Source of the DNA: Rubrobacter taiwanensis
GTDB taxonomy: Bacteria > Actinomycetota > Rubrobacteria > Rubrobacterales > Rubrobacteraceae
NCBI RefSeq assembly: GCF_004337705.1
Contig: NZ_SKBU01000011.1
Location: 1-64,000, forward strand
Length of the DNA: 64,000 nucleotides
Direction of reading: 5' to 3'
Position 1 is the first letter of the stretch; each line of letters opens with the position of its first letter. The position numbers and the translations under genes are program-made. The notes under the pieces are model-generated. The model saw nothing but the letters and a program-made list of their open reading frames with translations. It ran no database searches and was not told where the DNA came from. Shown here piece after piece: positions 50,527 through 59,394 of the stretch.

Positions 50527-51576
50527 ATGGCCTCCGGCCCGGGCATCCTCGCGGCCGCCGGCGCTCTCCCGCCGCACGTGATTCGCCAGGACGAGGCCCG
50601 GGAGTTCGCCCGGCGGCTCTTCGCCGAGGCGCACCGGGACATCGACCGGCTGCTGCCGCTGTTCGACAACACCATGATCGAGCGGCGGCACTTCTGTGTC
50701 CCTCTGGAGTGGTTCGGGGAGGAGCACTCCTTCCCGGAGAAGAACGAGCTCTACGTGCGCAACGCCCTGGAGCTCTCGGAGAAGGCGGTCCGGCGGGCGC
50801 TGGACCGGGTGGGGGCGGAGCCGCGGGATGTGGGGGCCGTGTTCTTCGTCTCCACTACCGGCATCGCCACGCCCTCGCTGGACTCGCGCCTGCTCTTCCG
50901 GCTCGGATTCTCGCGGCACACGAAGCGCGTCCCGATCTGGGGGCTCGGGTGTGCCGGCGGGGCGGCCGGGCTCGCCCGCGCCGCCGACTACGTGCGGGCG
51001 TACCCGGAGGAGCTGGCGCTGCTCGTGGCGGTCGAGCTCTGCGGCCTCACCTTCCAGCGGGGCGACCTCTCCAAGAGCAACCTCGTCGCTGCGAGCCTCT
51101 TCGCCGATGGGGCGGCCGCCGTGCTGCTGGGTCGTGGGGCGGGACCGGAGGTGCTGGACAGTTACAGCACCACCTGGCCGGACTCCGAGGACGTTATGGG
51201 TTGGGATCTGATCGAGACCGGGCTGAAGGTGCGCTTCGCCAAAAGCGTGCCCCGGATAGTGCGCGACCGGGTACGGGAGAACCTGGAGGAGGCCTGCGAG
51301 CGCGCGGGCGTGCGCTTCGAGGAGCTCCGGCGGTTCGTGGTGCACCCCGGCGGGGCGAAGGTGCTTTCGGCCTTTGAGGAAGCCGTGGGGCTCGAACCCG
51401 GGACGCTCGGCGCGCCGCGGGAGGTCCTGCGCCGCTGCGGCAACATGTCCAGCGTGTCGGTGCTCTTCGTGCTGGAGAGGTTTCTGGAGAGCTACCCGGC
51501 CGGCAGCGCGGAGGTCGGTTCCCTCTCCGCCTTCGGGCCGGGCTTCTCCTCCGAGCACGTCCTGTTCCGATGCTGA
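50527..51576 (+). CDS. Type III polyketide synthase
   Basis: A 349-residue chalcone/stilbene-synthase-like enzyme that extends acyl-CoA starters with malonyl-CoA into pyrones or resorcinols. The catalytic triad is visible: Cys142 in WGLGCAGGAAG, His273 in FVVHPGGAKV and Asn306 in RRCGNMSSV. Length and STTGIATPSLDSRL match bacterial BpsA/BcsA-type enzymes. ATG 50527 is 2 bases after the nitroreductase stop. The last 7 bases overlap the methyltransferase gene. The starter is probably a fatty acyl-CoA. Confidence 0.92.
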   Translation: MASGPGILAAAGALPPHVIRQDEAREFARRLFAEAHRDIDRLLPLFDNTMIERRHFCVPLEWFGEEHSFPEKNELYVRNALELSEKAVRRALDRVGAEPRDVGAVFFVSTTGIATPSLDSRLLFRLGFSRHTKRVPIWGLGCAGGAAGLARAADYVRAYPEELALLVAVELCGLTFQRGDLSKSNLVAASLFADGAAAVLLGRGAGPEVLDSYSTTWPDSEDVMGWDLIETGLKVRFAKSVPRIVRDRVRENLEEACERAGVRFEELRRFVVHPGGAKVLSAFEEAVGLEPGTLGAPREVLRRCGNMSSVSVLFVLERFLESYPAGSAEVGSLSAFGPGFSSEHVLFRC

Positions 51577-52088
51577 CGCTGCTCGTCGCCACGGTGGCGC
51601 TCATCGCCCTTCAGCGCCTCTTCGAGCTGTGGATCGCCCGCCGCAACGAGCGTTGGGCGAGAGCCCGGGGCGCGGTGGAGCGGGGGAGGGGACACTACCC
51701 GCTACTCGTCGCGCTGCACGTCTTGTGGCTGGCGGCGATCCTCGTGGAGGGACTCGTGCGCGGTCCGCAGCCCTCGGTCCTCTGGCCGGTGTGGCTCGGG
51801 CTGTTTCTGGCCGCGCAGGGGCTGCGCTACTGGGCCATATACTCTTTAGGACCGATGTGGAACACCAGGATCCTGGTCGTACCGGGGGCGAGGCTCGTTC
51901 GCCGGGGACCGTACCGCTACTTCCCGCATCCCAACTACGCGGCGGTGGTGGTTGAGATCTTCACCGTCCCGGCGTTCTTCGGCGCGTGGGTGACGGCGGT
52001 GCTCTTCTCGCTGCTGAACGCAGCCCTGCTGGCGGTGCGCATCCGCGAGGAGAACCGGGCGCTCGCGGAGCTGGCGAAGCCCCGGTAG
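51570..52088 (+). CDS. Isoprenylcysteine carboxyl methyltransferase-like protein
   Basis: A 172-residue membrane methyltransferase with about four helices and the ICMT motif VRRGPYRYFPHPNYAAVVVE (about residues 110-129). The Bacillus homologue BpsB/YpbQ is encoded beside a type III polyketide synthase and O-methylates its alkylpyrones. The same gene pair occurs here with a 7-base overlap, so the function is inferred to be polyketide O-methylation. Confidence 0.85.
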   Translation: MLTLLVATVALIALQRLFELWIARRNERWARARGAVERGRGHYPLLVALHVLWLAAILVEGLVRGPQPSVLWPVWLGLFLAAQGLRYWAIYSLGPMWNTRILVVPGARLVRRGPYRYFPHPNYAAVVVEIFTVPAFFGAWVTAVLFSLLNAALLAVRIREENRALAELAKPR

Positions 52089-52144
52089 AGCGACTAGGAT
52101 GAGTGCCACGCACGGCGCAGATCTTACCGACCGGGAGATGACCT

Positions 52145-53431
52145 ATGCTCGATCTCAAGTTCATCCAGGAGAACACCGAGGCCGTCAAAGAGAACTGTCG
52201 TAACCGCGGGGTGGAGGCGGACGTGGACCTCGTGGTCGAGCTGGCCGGGCGGCGTTCGGCGCTGCACCAGGAGCTGAACGAGCTGCGGCAGCAGCAGAAC
52301 CGGCTGGCCAAGCAGGTCGGCCGGGAGAGAGACCCCGAAAACCGCGAGCGTCTCATAACCGAGTCGCGCGCCCTGAAGGAGAAGATCCCGGAGCTGGAGC
52401 GGGAGCTGCAGGAGGTCGAGGGCCGGCTGCGCGCAGAACAGCTGGAGATCCCAAACATGACCCATCCGGACGCACCGGTCGGCCGGGACGAGAGTGAGAA
52501 CGTGGAGGTCCGGCGCTGGGGCGAGATCCCCGAGTTCGGCTTCGAGCCCAGAGATCATGTGGAGCTGGGCGAGGCTTTGGGGATCATAGACTTCGACGCC
52601 GGGGCGAAGGTGGCGGGGAGCAAGTTCTACTTCCTGCGCGGCGACGCGGTCCTGCTGGAGCTGGGGCTGGTACGCTACGCGCTGGATGTCGTGATGCGGC
52701 ACGGTTACCACCCCACCATTACACCGGATCTGGCCCGGGACGAGATGCTCATCGGGACCGGCTTCATCCCGCGCGGGCCGGAGACCCAGATCTACTCCGT
52801 CGAGAACACCGACCTCTCGCTCATCGCCACGGCCGAGATCACGCTCGCGGGCACGCTGGCGGGCGAGATCGTGGACGAGTCCGAACTCCCGATCCGGCTG
52901 GCCGGGATCTCGCACTGCTTCCGCACCGAAGCCGGGGCGCACGGCCGGGCTAGCCGGGGGCTCTACCGCGTGCACCAGTTCACCAAGGTGGAGATGTTCG
53001 CCTTCACCGCCCCGGAGCGGTCCGATGCGATGCACGAGGAGATGGTCGGCATCGAGGAGGAGATCTTCCGGGGGCTTGAGATCCCCTACCGGGTCGTGGA
53101 CATCTGCACCGGAGACCTCGGCGGGGCCGCCTACCGCAAGTACGATCTCGAGGCCTGGATGCCGGGCCGCGACGGCTTCGGCGAGATCACATCCACCTCC
53201 AACACCACCGACTACCAGGCCCGGAGGCTTCAGATCCGCTACCGGCCGGACGGCGGCCGGCCGCGCCTGCTGCACACGCTGAACGGCACGGCGCTGGCCG
53301 TGAGCCGCGCGATGGTCGCCCTTCTGGAGAACTACCAGCGATCCGACGGCACGGTGCGCCTCCCGGAGCGGCTCGTCCCCTACGTCGGCAAGGAGGTCGT
53401 AGAGCCCCTCACTCGCGGGCGGGCGGGATGA
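52145..53431 (+). CDS. serS: Seryl-tRNA synthetase
   Basis: A 428-residue class II aminoacyl-tRNA synthetase. An N-terminal long coiled-coil arm (about residues 35-105) contacts the tRNA. Motif 2 is FRTEAGAHGRASRGLYRVHQ (about residues 259-278) and motif 3 includes TSTSNTTDYQARRLQIRYR plus LHTLNGTALAVSRAMVALLE. The GGGAG ribosome binding site lies 8 bases before the ATG. I see no T-box leader in the 56-base upstream gap. Its 3' end overlaps the convergent response regulator gene by 23 bases. Confidence 0.95.
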   Translation: MLDLKFIQENTEAVKENCRNRGVEADVDLVVELAGRRSALHQELNELRQQQNRLAKQVGRERDPENRERLITESRALKEKIPELERELQEVEGRLRAEQLEIPNMTHPDAPVGRDESENVEVRRWGEIPEFGFEPRDHVELGEALGIIDFDAGAKVAGSKFYFLRGDAVLLELGLVRYALDVVMRHGYHPTITPDLARDEMLIGTGFIPRGPETQIYSVENTDLSLIATAEITLAGTLAGEIVDESELPIRLAGISHCFRTEAGAHGRASRGLYRVHQFTKVEMFAFTAPERSDAMHEEMVGIEEEIFRGLEIPYRVVDICTGDLGGAAYRKYDLEAWMPGRDGFGEITSTSNTTDYQARRLQIRYRPDGGRPRLLHTLNGTALAVSRAMVALLENYQRSDGTVRLPERLVPYVGKEVVEPLTRGRAG

Positions 53432-54074
53432 GCCCCAGCTCCGCGGCCCGGACGGCGGCCTGGGTACGGTCGGAGACGCCCAGCTTGCAGATTATGTTGT
53501 GTATGTGCACCTTTGCCGTCCCCACGCTGATGGCGAGGATGTCCGCAATCTCGCGGTTGGTGTATCCCTGGCTGAGCAGCCGGAGCACCTCCAGCTCCCA
53601 CCCGGAGAACGGGGGCGGCTGCGATGAGCGCGGACCTTCCTCCGCGAGGCGCCGGATGAGATGCATGGCCAGCTCCTGGTTCAGAGGCGACTCGCCGCGC
53701 AGAACGCGGGCTATGGCGTTGACCAGGCTCTGCCGCGGCGTGTCCTTAAGCACATATCCCGCAGCTCCGGCCCGCACGGCTTCGAGCAGGTAGCTCTCGC
53801 TCTCGTGCATGGTGACCATCATCACGCTCACCCGCGGGTTCTCCCGCTTGATACGGCGGGTGGCCTCAAGCCCGTCCATCCGCGGCATGCGCACGTCCAT
53901 CAGGACCAGATCCGGCTCCAGCTCCCGGCAGAGCTCCAGGGCTTCCTGTCCGTCTCTGGCTTCTCCCACGACCTCCAGGTCGGGTTCCGGCGCCAGCAGG
54001 TTCCTCAGCCCGGTGCGGACGAGCTCGTGGTCGTCGGCGATGATGAGCCGGTATACCCGGCCGGTCTCAGTCAC
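53409..54074 (-). CDS. NarL-family response regulator
   Basis: A 221-residue DNA-binding response regulator. The receiver domain has the acidic pair IIADDHELVR, phospho-acceptor Asp60 in LVLMDVRMPRMDG and the lysine in YVLKDTPRQS. The C-terminal LuxR helix-turn-helix is LEVLRLLSQGYTNREIADIL with SVGTAKVHIHNIICKLGV. GTG 54074 overlaps the kinase stop by 8 bases; the frame to 54176 is a shadow of the kinase. It is the output of the kinase encoded just upstream. Confidence 0.9.
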   Translation of the reverse strand: MTETGRVYRLIIADDHELVRTGLRNLLAPEPDLEVVGEARDGQEALELCRELEPDLVLMDVRMPRMDGLEATRRIKRENPRVSVMMVTMHESESYLLEAVRAGAAGYVLKDTPRQSLVNAIARVLRGESPLNQELAMHLIRRLAEEGPRSSQPPPFSGWELEVLRLLSQGYTNREIADILAISVGTAKVHIHNIICKLGVSDRTQAAVRAAELGLIPPARE

Positions 54075-56004
54075 GGCCGCCCTCCAGAACCCGGGATTCC
54101 GGGATGGTGACGAGGATCGCGGTGCCGGAGCCGGGCTTGCTGCGGACCTCGAACCTCCCGCCCATGAGGGAGGCACGCTCGCGCATTCCGGAGAGCCCTA
54201 TCCGCTCTCCCGGAGCTTCCGGGAGGAGCTTCTCCGGGGGGAAGCCCGATCCTCCGTCGCGGACTTCGAGCCGGATCTCGCCCCCTTCCCGCCGGAGCAG
54301 TATGTCGACCCGGTCGGTGCCCGCGTGCTTGCGGACGTTGGTCAGCGCCTCCTGAACGATGCGGAAGAGGGCTGTCTCGACTCCGACCGGCAGCCGCAGA
54401 TCTCCGAGGTTCTCGTCGTAGCTCACCTCCCAGCCCTCGGCCCGCAGCGCCTCCACCTGCTGGCGCACCGAGGCTCCGAGGCCGAAATCGTCGAGCATCG
54501 TGGGGCGCAGGTCGGCTATGATCCGGCGCGCTTCGCGCACGGTGGAGCGCAGCAGATTGAGGATGCTCTCCAGTTCTCGCCGGGCTTCGGGCGTACCGGG
54601 CGCGTGGCTGATGGCGAAGGCCTGCAGGTTCTGGTAGGAGGCCGCGAGCATCTGCGCCAGCCCGTCGTGCACGTCGTAGGCCACCCGGTGGCGCTCCTCC
54701 TCCTGAGCGACGAGCAGCTTGCCCACCAGCTCTTTGAGCTGCTGCTCATGCTCCGCCAGCTCGCCGTAGAGACGGGCGTTCTCCAGTGCACTGCCGGCCT
54801 GGCTGGTGAGGCTGCTGAGGAGCTCGACGGTCTCGCGCTCCAGCAGGGACTCCGGCCCGTACGCCTCTAGCAGCCCAATGACGCGGTCCCGGACCCGCAG
54901 CGGCAGGCACAGCCCCGCCGGCGGCGTTCCGGCTTCCGGCAGCCGGAAGGTTTGCGTCCGTCCGCTCGCCAGAGCGGCGCGGCGGGCCTCGGAGCCGGTT
55001 GGGGTGCGGCTTGCGGCCACGAGTACCTCTTCCGGCCCCACGCTCTCCCACAGCCGGAACTCTCCGGAGGAGCCCTCGCGCAGCCGGAGCGCCGCTGCGG
55101 CGAGGCTGGAGACGCGTTGCATGATGCCGAGCAGCTCGGCCCCGATCTCCTGCCGGTCGAGCGAGGAGCTGAGGACGTGGCCGGCCTCATAAAGGGCGAG
55201 CAGGACGTTCAGGCTGCGCCTGAGGCGCGCTTCGGCGCGTTTGCGCTCGGTTATGTCGTGAGCGACGATGCACAGCAGCTCCTCGCCCCGGTAGGAGATC
55301 GCGCTCACGCTCACCTCCACGTCTACCGGCGAGCCGTCTTTGCAGCGGTAGCGACGTTCGCCGACCTTGTAGCGCCGGTGCTTCAGAATGCGGCGGATGT
55401 TCTGACGGATGCTCTCCGGACTGTGGTCGATGATATCGTCGAGCGTCATGGAGCGCAGCTCCTCGGCGGTGTAGCCGAGTAGCCGCTGGAAGGCCGGGTT
55501 GCTCTCCAGGATGAGCCTTGTCTGCGGGTGAGCCAGAAAGATGCTCTCCGTGGTCTGCTCGACCACCGTCCGGTAGCGCTCCTCGCTCTCCTTCAGCTCC
55601 TCGTCGGCCCGGCGCCGCTCGCGCCGCATGGCGGCTTCGCGCAGCTCGCGCTGGATGGCGGGGTTCAGCCGGGCGAGATCTCCTTTTACTATGTAGTCGT
55701 GGGCCCCGGCCTTCATCGCTTCTACGGCCACGTCCTCCCCGATGCATCCGGAGAGTATGATGAACGGCAGATCCAGCCCCCGCCGCTTCAGTATCCGGAG
55801 CGCCTCCGGAGCGGAGAAGGCCGGCATCGAGTGGTCGGCGATGACTATATCCCACTCCCGCTCCTCAAGAGCCGCCTCCATCGCCCCGGCGGTCTCCACC
55901 CGCCGGTGCTCGGGGGCGTACCCGCCACGCCGCAGCTCGCGCAGCAGCAGGAGGGTGTCGTCCTCGGAATCCTCGACGATCAGGACCCGGATCTTCTGAA
56001 CCAC
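54067..56004 (-). CDS. Hybrid sensor kinase: REC-PAS-GAF-HisKA_3-HATPase
   Basis: A 645-residue cytoplasmic NarL-type kinase that carries its receiver at the N-terminus. REC (about residues 5-120) has Asp57 in DIVIADHSMPAFS. A PAS domain (about 140-255) includes SNPAFQRLLGYTAEELRSM, followed by GAF (about 275-420) and the HisKA_3 phospho-histidine in EEERHRVAYDVHDGLAQMLA. The HATPase has QEALTNVRKHA and GGSGFPP. It would receive phosphate from, or be tuned by, the membrane kinase encoded upstream and drive the NarL regulator downstream. Its GTG start overlaps the upstream gene by 25 bases. Confidence 0.88.
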   Translation of the reverse strand: MVQKIRVLIVEDSEDDTLLLLRELRRGGYAPEHRRVETAGAMEAALEEREWDIVIADHSMPAFSAPEALRILKRRGLDLPFIILSGCIGEDVAVEAMKAGAHDYIVKGDLARLNPAIQRELREAAMRRERRRADEELKESEERYRTVVEQTTESIFLAHPQTRLILESNPAFQRLLGYTAEELRSMTLDDIIDHSPESIRQNIRRILKHRRYKVGERRYRCKDGSPVDVEVSVSAISYRGEELLCIVAHDITERKRAEARLRRSLNVLLALYEAGHVLSSSLDRQEIGAELLGIMQRVSSLAAAALRLREGSSGEFRLWESVGPEEVLVAASRTPTGSEARRAALASGRTQTFRLPEAGTPPAGLCLPLRVRDRVIGLLEAYGPESLLERETVELLSSLTSQAGSALENARLYGELAEHEQQLKELVGKLLVAQEEERHRVAYDVHDGLAQMLAASYQNLQAFAISHAPGTPEARRELESILNLLRSTVREARRIIADLRPTMLDDFGLGASVRQQVEALRAEGWEVSYDENLGDLRLPVGVETALFRIVQEALTNVRKHAGTDRVDILLRREGGEIRLEVRDGGSGFPPEKLLPEAPGERIGLSGMRERASLMGGRFEVRSKPGSGTAILVTIPESRVLEGGRD

Positions 56005-57731
56005 CGCGGGAACCTCTGCTTTCTTCTGGATGGCTTCTCCCTGTCCAAGTCGAGCGTGAAGTAGAAGGCGGCGCCCCGGCCGACCGCGCCCACGCCGCGG
56101 ATCTCGCCCCCGTGCCGCTCGACGATGCGCCGGACCGTGGCGAGCCCTATCCCGGTGCCCTCGAACTCGTCGGTCTTGTGCAGCCGCTGGAAAGCTCCGA
56201 AGAGCTTGTCCGCATAGGCCATGTCGAAGCCCGGACCGTTGTCCCGTACGAAGTAGATCGGAGCGCCGCCGGCGTCCTCGACGCCGAACTCGATCCTTGC
56301 CCTCTCCTGTTTGCCGGTAAATTTGAAGGCGTTGCCGAGCAGGTTCTCGAGCGCCACCCGGAGGAGATCGGGGTCCCCCCGGGCCGTTACGCCGGGCTGG
56401 ATGGCGAACTCAACCCGGCGTTCGGGGCGGCGGCGCGCCAGCTCGTCGGCGATACTCCGGGCGATCCCGCTCAGATCTACTCGTTCGGTGCGCAGCTTAC
56501 GGTTCCTCAGGCGGGAGAAGTCCAGCAGGGCGTCTATGAGCCGGCCCATATTCTGGCTGGCGGCGCTCACGCGGCGCAGGTAGTCCCTGCCCTCCTCGTC
56601 CAACCGCCCGGCGTAGTCTTCCTGCAGGATGCTCGAGAAGCCGTTGATGCTGCGCAACGGCGCCCGCAGATCGTGTGAGACGGTGTAGCTGAAGGACTCC
56701 AGTTCCCGGTTGGCCTCCTCCAGCTCGCTCCGGGCCCGCTCGGCCTGGGTGCGGCTGCGGGCCAGCATCGCCGTGAGGCCGAAGAGCACGAGGCTGAGCG
56801 CCAGACCGCTGTAGAGTACCAGCCGGGGCAGGTTCTCCTGCGGGGATGTCCCGAAACCGGGCAACGTGGAGAAGCGCAGGATCCAGAGCCTCCCTCCTAC
56901 CTGCAGGGTTGAGGTCTGGGAGAAGAGCGGTGCGGGGCCGGTTCCGTCGGCGCCCGCGGTGGACCCCCGGTCGTAGAGCAGGTACTCCTCGCCGAACTCG
57001 GCCCCGTCGTAGACCTTGAAGTCCACTGAAGGGTCGCCCTGCTGGATGAAGATGTCCTCCAGCAGCTCCCGGGCCCGGAAGACCGCCACGACGTATCCCT
57101 GCAGCGCCTCCCGGCGCTCGGGTACGGTGCTCACCGGAGCGCCGTTGCGGTAGACGGGGAGGTAGATCATAAACCCCGGTCCCCCGGCGGGCCCCCCCGG
57201 CGCGACCTTGCCCGAAGCGCGGGGCAGGTTCACGTCCCGCGCCCGGTCCATCGCCGCCCGGTGCACGCCCGCAGCGTACATGTTCCTCCCCAGGAACATG
57301 CTCCGGTTGGCGGCGTCTTCGGGCTCCACGTACACCAGGGGGAAGGATTCCCCGCGGCCGCCGGGGCGCACCTCGTACCCCTCGTAGCCCTCCTCGCGGA
57401 CGCTCTCGACGTGGGCCTCCAGCCCTCCGGCCGGCACCCGCCGGGCGTACCCGAGGGCCTGGATGCCGGGATAGCGCCGCCGGAGGTCCAGGCTCCTGAC
57501 GTACGCCCGGAACTCCCCACGCTCCACGCTCCTGCTGGCGGCGAAGAGCCCGCGTGTGCCGAACATGGCGTCCACGTAGGTGTTCATGCGCCGGTCCACC
57601 GCCTGCAGCGTCCGCTGCGCAGCCTCGTCGAAGCGGGACTGCTCCTGGGTGCGCGCGTTCTGACTGACGTAGTACCAGGCCACGCCGGTCAGGAACAGGG
57701 CTCCGGCCAGCACCGCGTAGGCCACCGCCAT
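55980..57731 (-). CDS. Membrane CHASE-domain sensor histidine kinase
   Basis: A 583-residue kinase. A first membrane helix (about residues 3-24), then an extracytoplasmic CHASE domain (about 60-270, with IQALGYARRVP and FPLVYVEPEDAANRSMFLGRN split by a loop), a second helix (about 305-325), and a cytoplasmic HisKA with SFSYTVSHDLRAPLRSINGF. The HATPase has NLLGNAFKFT, DNGPGFDM and GTGIGLATVRRIVERHGG. It senses an unknown small ligand outside the cell. ATG 57731 is chosen though ribosome binding bases are weak and the frame stays open upstream. Confidence 0.87.
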   Translation of the reverse strand: MAVAYAVLAGALFLTGVAWYYVSQNARTQEQSRFDEAAQRTLQAVDRRMNTYVDAMFGTRGLFAASRSVERGEFRAYVRSLDLRRRYPGIQALGYARRVPAGGLEAHVESVREEGYEGYEVRPGGRGESFPLVYVEPEDAANRSMFLGRNMYAAGVHRAAMDRARDVNLPRASGKVAPGGPAGGPGFMIYLPVYRNGAPVSTVPERREALQGYVVAVFRARELLEDIFIQQGDPSVDFKVYDGAEFGEEYLLYDRGSTAGADGTGPAPLFSQTSTLQVGGRLWILRFSTLPGFGTSPQENLPRLVLYSGLALSLVLFGLTAMLARSRTQAERARSELEEANRELESFSYTVSHDLRAPLRSINGFSSILQEDYAGRLDEEGRDYLRRVSAASQNMGRLIDALLDFSRLRNRKLRTERVDLSGIARSIADELARRRPERRVEFAIQPGVTARGDPDLLRVALENLLGNAFKFTGKQERARIEFGVEDAGGAPIYFVRDNGPGFDMAYADKLFGAFQRLHKTDEFEGTGIGLATVRRIVERHGGEIRGVGAVGRGAAFYFTLDLDREKPSRRKQRFPRWFRRSGS

Positions 57732-57777
57732 CTGGCTCAGGTGTTCCCGGATGCTCCTCGCTCTCCATCCCTCCCCG

Positions 57778-58194
57778 CTACGGGACCTCGTTCAGAACCA
57801 GCCAGTAGAGGCCGAGCTGGCGCACCGCTTCTGAGAACTGGTCGAAGTCCACCGGTTTGCGGATGTAGCTGTTGGCCCCCAGATCGTAGCCGTCCACGAT
57901 GTCCTGCTGCTCTCTGGAGGAGGTCAGTATCACTACCGGCAGCAGGTGCGTGCGCCGGTCGGCGCGCAGCCGCCGCAGCACCTCAAGGCCGTCTATCCTG
58001 GGCAGCTTGAGGTCCAGCAGGACGAGCTCGGGCCTGACCCGCACCCCCTCGCCGAACAGGTACTCCAGCGCTTCGGCCCCGTCGCGGGCCACGATGACCT
58101 CGTTCGCGATGTTGCTCCTTTTGAGCGTGCGCAGGGTAAGCAGCTCGTCATCGGGATTGTCCTCGATCAGCAGGATGGTCTTGCTCAACCGCAC
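57778..58194 (-). CDS. Single-domain response regulator (Rcp1-like)
   Basis: A 138-residue stand-alone receiver domain. It has the acidic cluster ILLIEDNPDDELLTLRTL, phospho-acceptor Asp61 in LVLLDLKLPRIDG and the lysine in SYIRKPVDFDQF. The extra loop YLFGEGVRVRPEL is typical of Rcp1-type partners of phytochrome or CHASE kinases. It probably shuttles phosphate rather than binding DNA. GTG 58194 has GAGGAG just upstream. It is the first gene of the four-gene signalling operon. Confidence 0.85.
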   Translation of the reverse strand: MRLSKTILLIEDNPDDELLTLRTLKRSNIANEVIVARDGAEALEYLFGEGVRVRPELVLLDLKLPRIDGLEVLRRLRADRRTHLLPVVILTSSREQQDIVDGYDLGANSYIRKPVDFDQFSEAVRQLGLYWLVLNEVP

Positions 58195-58213
58195 CGCTCC
58201 TCTTCTGGTGTGA

Positions 58214-58235
58214 GGCGGAGGCTGCAGCCTCCGCC
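58214..58235. promoter_or_regulatory. 22-base perfect palindrome upstream of the signalling operon
   Basis: The 22 bases at 58214-58235 are identical to their own reverse complement (GGCGGAGGCTG then CAGCCTCCGCC). They begin 20 bases before the GTG of the response regulator gene on the minus strand. They could be an autoregulatory operator or form a leader hairpin near the ribosome binding site. The rest of the 58195-58465 gap shows no gene; TATCCT at 58424-58429 may be the -10 of the TSUP gene. Confidence 0.5.
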
Positions 58236-58465
58236 GCCCTTCCTCCAGGATCTCACCCTGCCCCCCTCGTCGCTTCGCTCGTTCTCCGGGGCGCCCTCTC
58301 CCGCCCTCATCCTGAACTCTATCCCGCCGGAGGGCGCGCCGCCAGAGGGTTCGGCGAGATCTCCCGAGATTGCCGTCTCAGCCGGCACCCGGCGCGCGGG
58401 ATGAAACGTCCGCCCGGCCGGGCTATCCTTTGCTGGCCGATGATCTTCTCCGGTGAAAGGCGCAT

Positions 58466-59182
58466 ATGACGTGGGCGCTCGGGGGTGCGCTTCTGGCCGT
58501 GGCCTTAGGAGCCTTCATCCAGGGCTCCGTCGGGTTCGGGCTCTCGCTCGTGGCAGTGCCGGTCCTGGCACTCATCTACCCGGGGGCGGTGCCGGTCGTG
58601 GTGCTGCTGGTGGCGCTGCCGATGGCCTCGCTTATGGCCCTGCGGGAGTGGAGTTCGATGGACCGCCGGGGGCTCTTCCTGATCACGGGCGGGAGGGTGC
58701 TGGGGACGGCCGGCGGGGTGTGGCTCGTCGCAGCCGTTCCGAACGGCCTGCTCACCGCGCTCGTCGGGCTGTTCATACTGGCCGCGGTGGTCATGAGCCT
58801 GCTGGGACCGCAGTTCGAGCTGCGGGACGGCACCCGTTTCGCCGGAGGCGTGGCGTCCGGGGTCATGGGAACGGCCGCGGCCGTCGGGGGACCTCCGCTC
58901 GCGCTTATCTACCAGAACCGCTCCGGTCCCGAGCTGCGCTCGACGCTCGCCATCTCGTTCGCGCTCGGCATCGTGATGTCCATCGCCGGGCTCGCGCTGG
59001 CGGGTCAGGTGACGGCGGGACATCTCGTCCTGGCCCTGAAGCTGGTGCCGGGCGTCCTGGCGGGCCTCTGGCTCGGCGCCCGGGCCTCCCGCCGGCTCGA
59101 CGCCCGGTGGCTGCGCCCGGCGGTGCTCGCCTTCGCGGCCGTCTCCGGCGCGGCGGTGGTGATCACGGGGCTTACCGGATGA
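58466..59182 (+). CDS. TSUP-family (TauE/SafE) membrane exporter
   Basis: A 238-residue membrane protein with about seven to eight helices. It has the duplicated TSUP motif: GAFIQGSVGFGLSLVAVPVL (about residues 15-34) and GGVASGVMGTAAAVGGPPLAL (about 130-150). Family members move sulfite, sulfoacetate or other organosulfur anions. ATG 58466 has GAAAGG about 6 bases upstream. It lies directly upstream of the SAM-riboswitch-controlled methionine genes, so a sulfur-related role fits but is not shown. Confidence 0.85.
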   Translation: MTWALGGALLAVALGAFIQGSVGFGLSLVAVPVLALIYPGAVPVVVLLVALPMASLMALREWSSMDRRGLFLITGGRVLGTAGGVWLVAAVPNGLLTALVGLFILAAVVMSLLGPQFELRDGTRFAGGVASGVMGTAAAVGGPPLALIYQNRSGPELRSTLAISFALGIVMSIAGLALAGQVTAGHLVLALKLVPGVLAGLWLGARASRRLDARWLRPAVLAFAAVSGAAVVITGLTG

Positions 59183-59209
59183 ATCCCGCCGGAAACCGGA
59201 GATTAGCCC

Positions 59210-59238
59210 TTGACGGGGAGTGTTGCAATGTATAGCAT
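59210..59238 (+). promoter_or_regulatory. Promoter of the methionine operon
   Basis: TTGACG (59210-59215), a 17-base spacer and TAGCAT (59233-59238), preceded by TGTA as in an extended -10. Transcription would begin near 59245, just before the riboswitch aptamer. Confidence 0.65.
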
Positions 59239-59255
59239 CCCCATCAACGCGGACT

Positions 59256-59359
59256 CGCATCGAGAGCGGTGGAGGGAACTGGCCCAGTGAAGCCGCGGCA
59301 ACCGGCGGCAGGACCGCGAGGTGCCAATTCCAGCGGGACCCGAGGTCCCGGAAGATGTG
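59256..59359 (+). promoter_or_regulatory. SAM-I riboswitch aptamer (S-box)
   Basis: About 104 bases with the S-box consensus in order: CGAGAGCGGTGGAGGGAACT, GGCCCAGTGAAGCCGCGGCA, ACC, GGTGCCAATTCCAGCGGGA and GGAAGATG. The P1 helix is CGCATC (59256-59261) with GATGTG (59354-59359). It binds S-adenosylmethionine and should switch off the metX-metY-ask-hom transcript when SAM is plentiful. The recognition of the aptamer is firm from conserved sequence alone. Confidence 0.95.
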
Positions 59360-59394
59360 GGGGAGCGCGTGCAGGCCCGGTCTCCCGGTGTCAT

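Noticed and set aside
52089-52144. T-box leader before serS
   Set aside because: The gap is only 56 bases and lacks the T-box and specifier-loop sequences.
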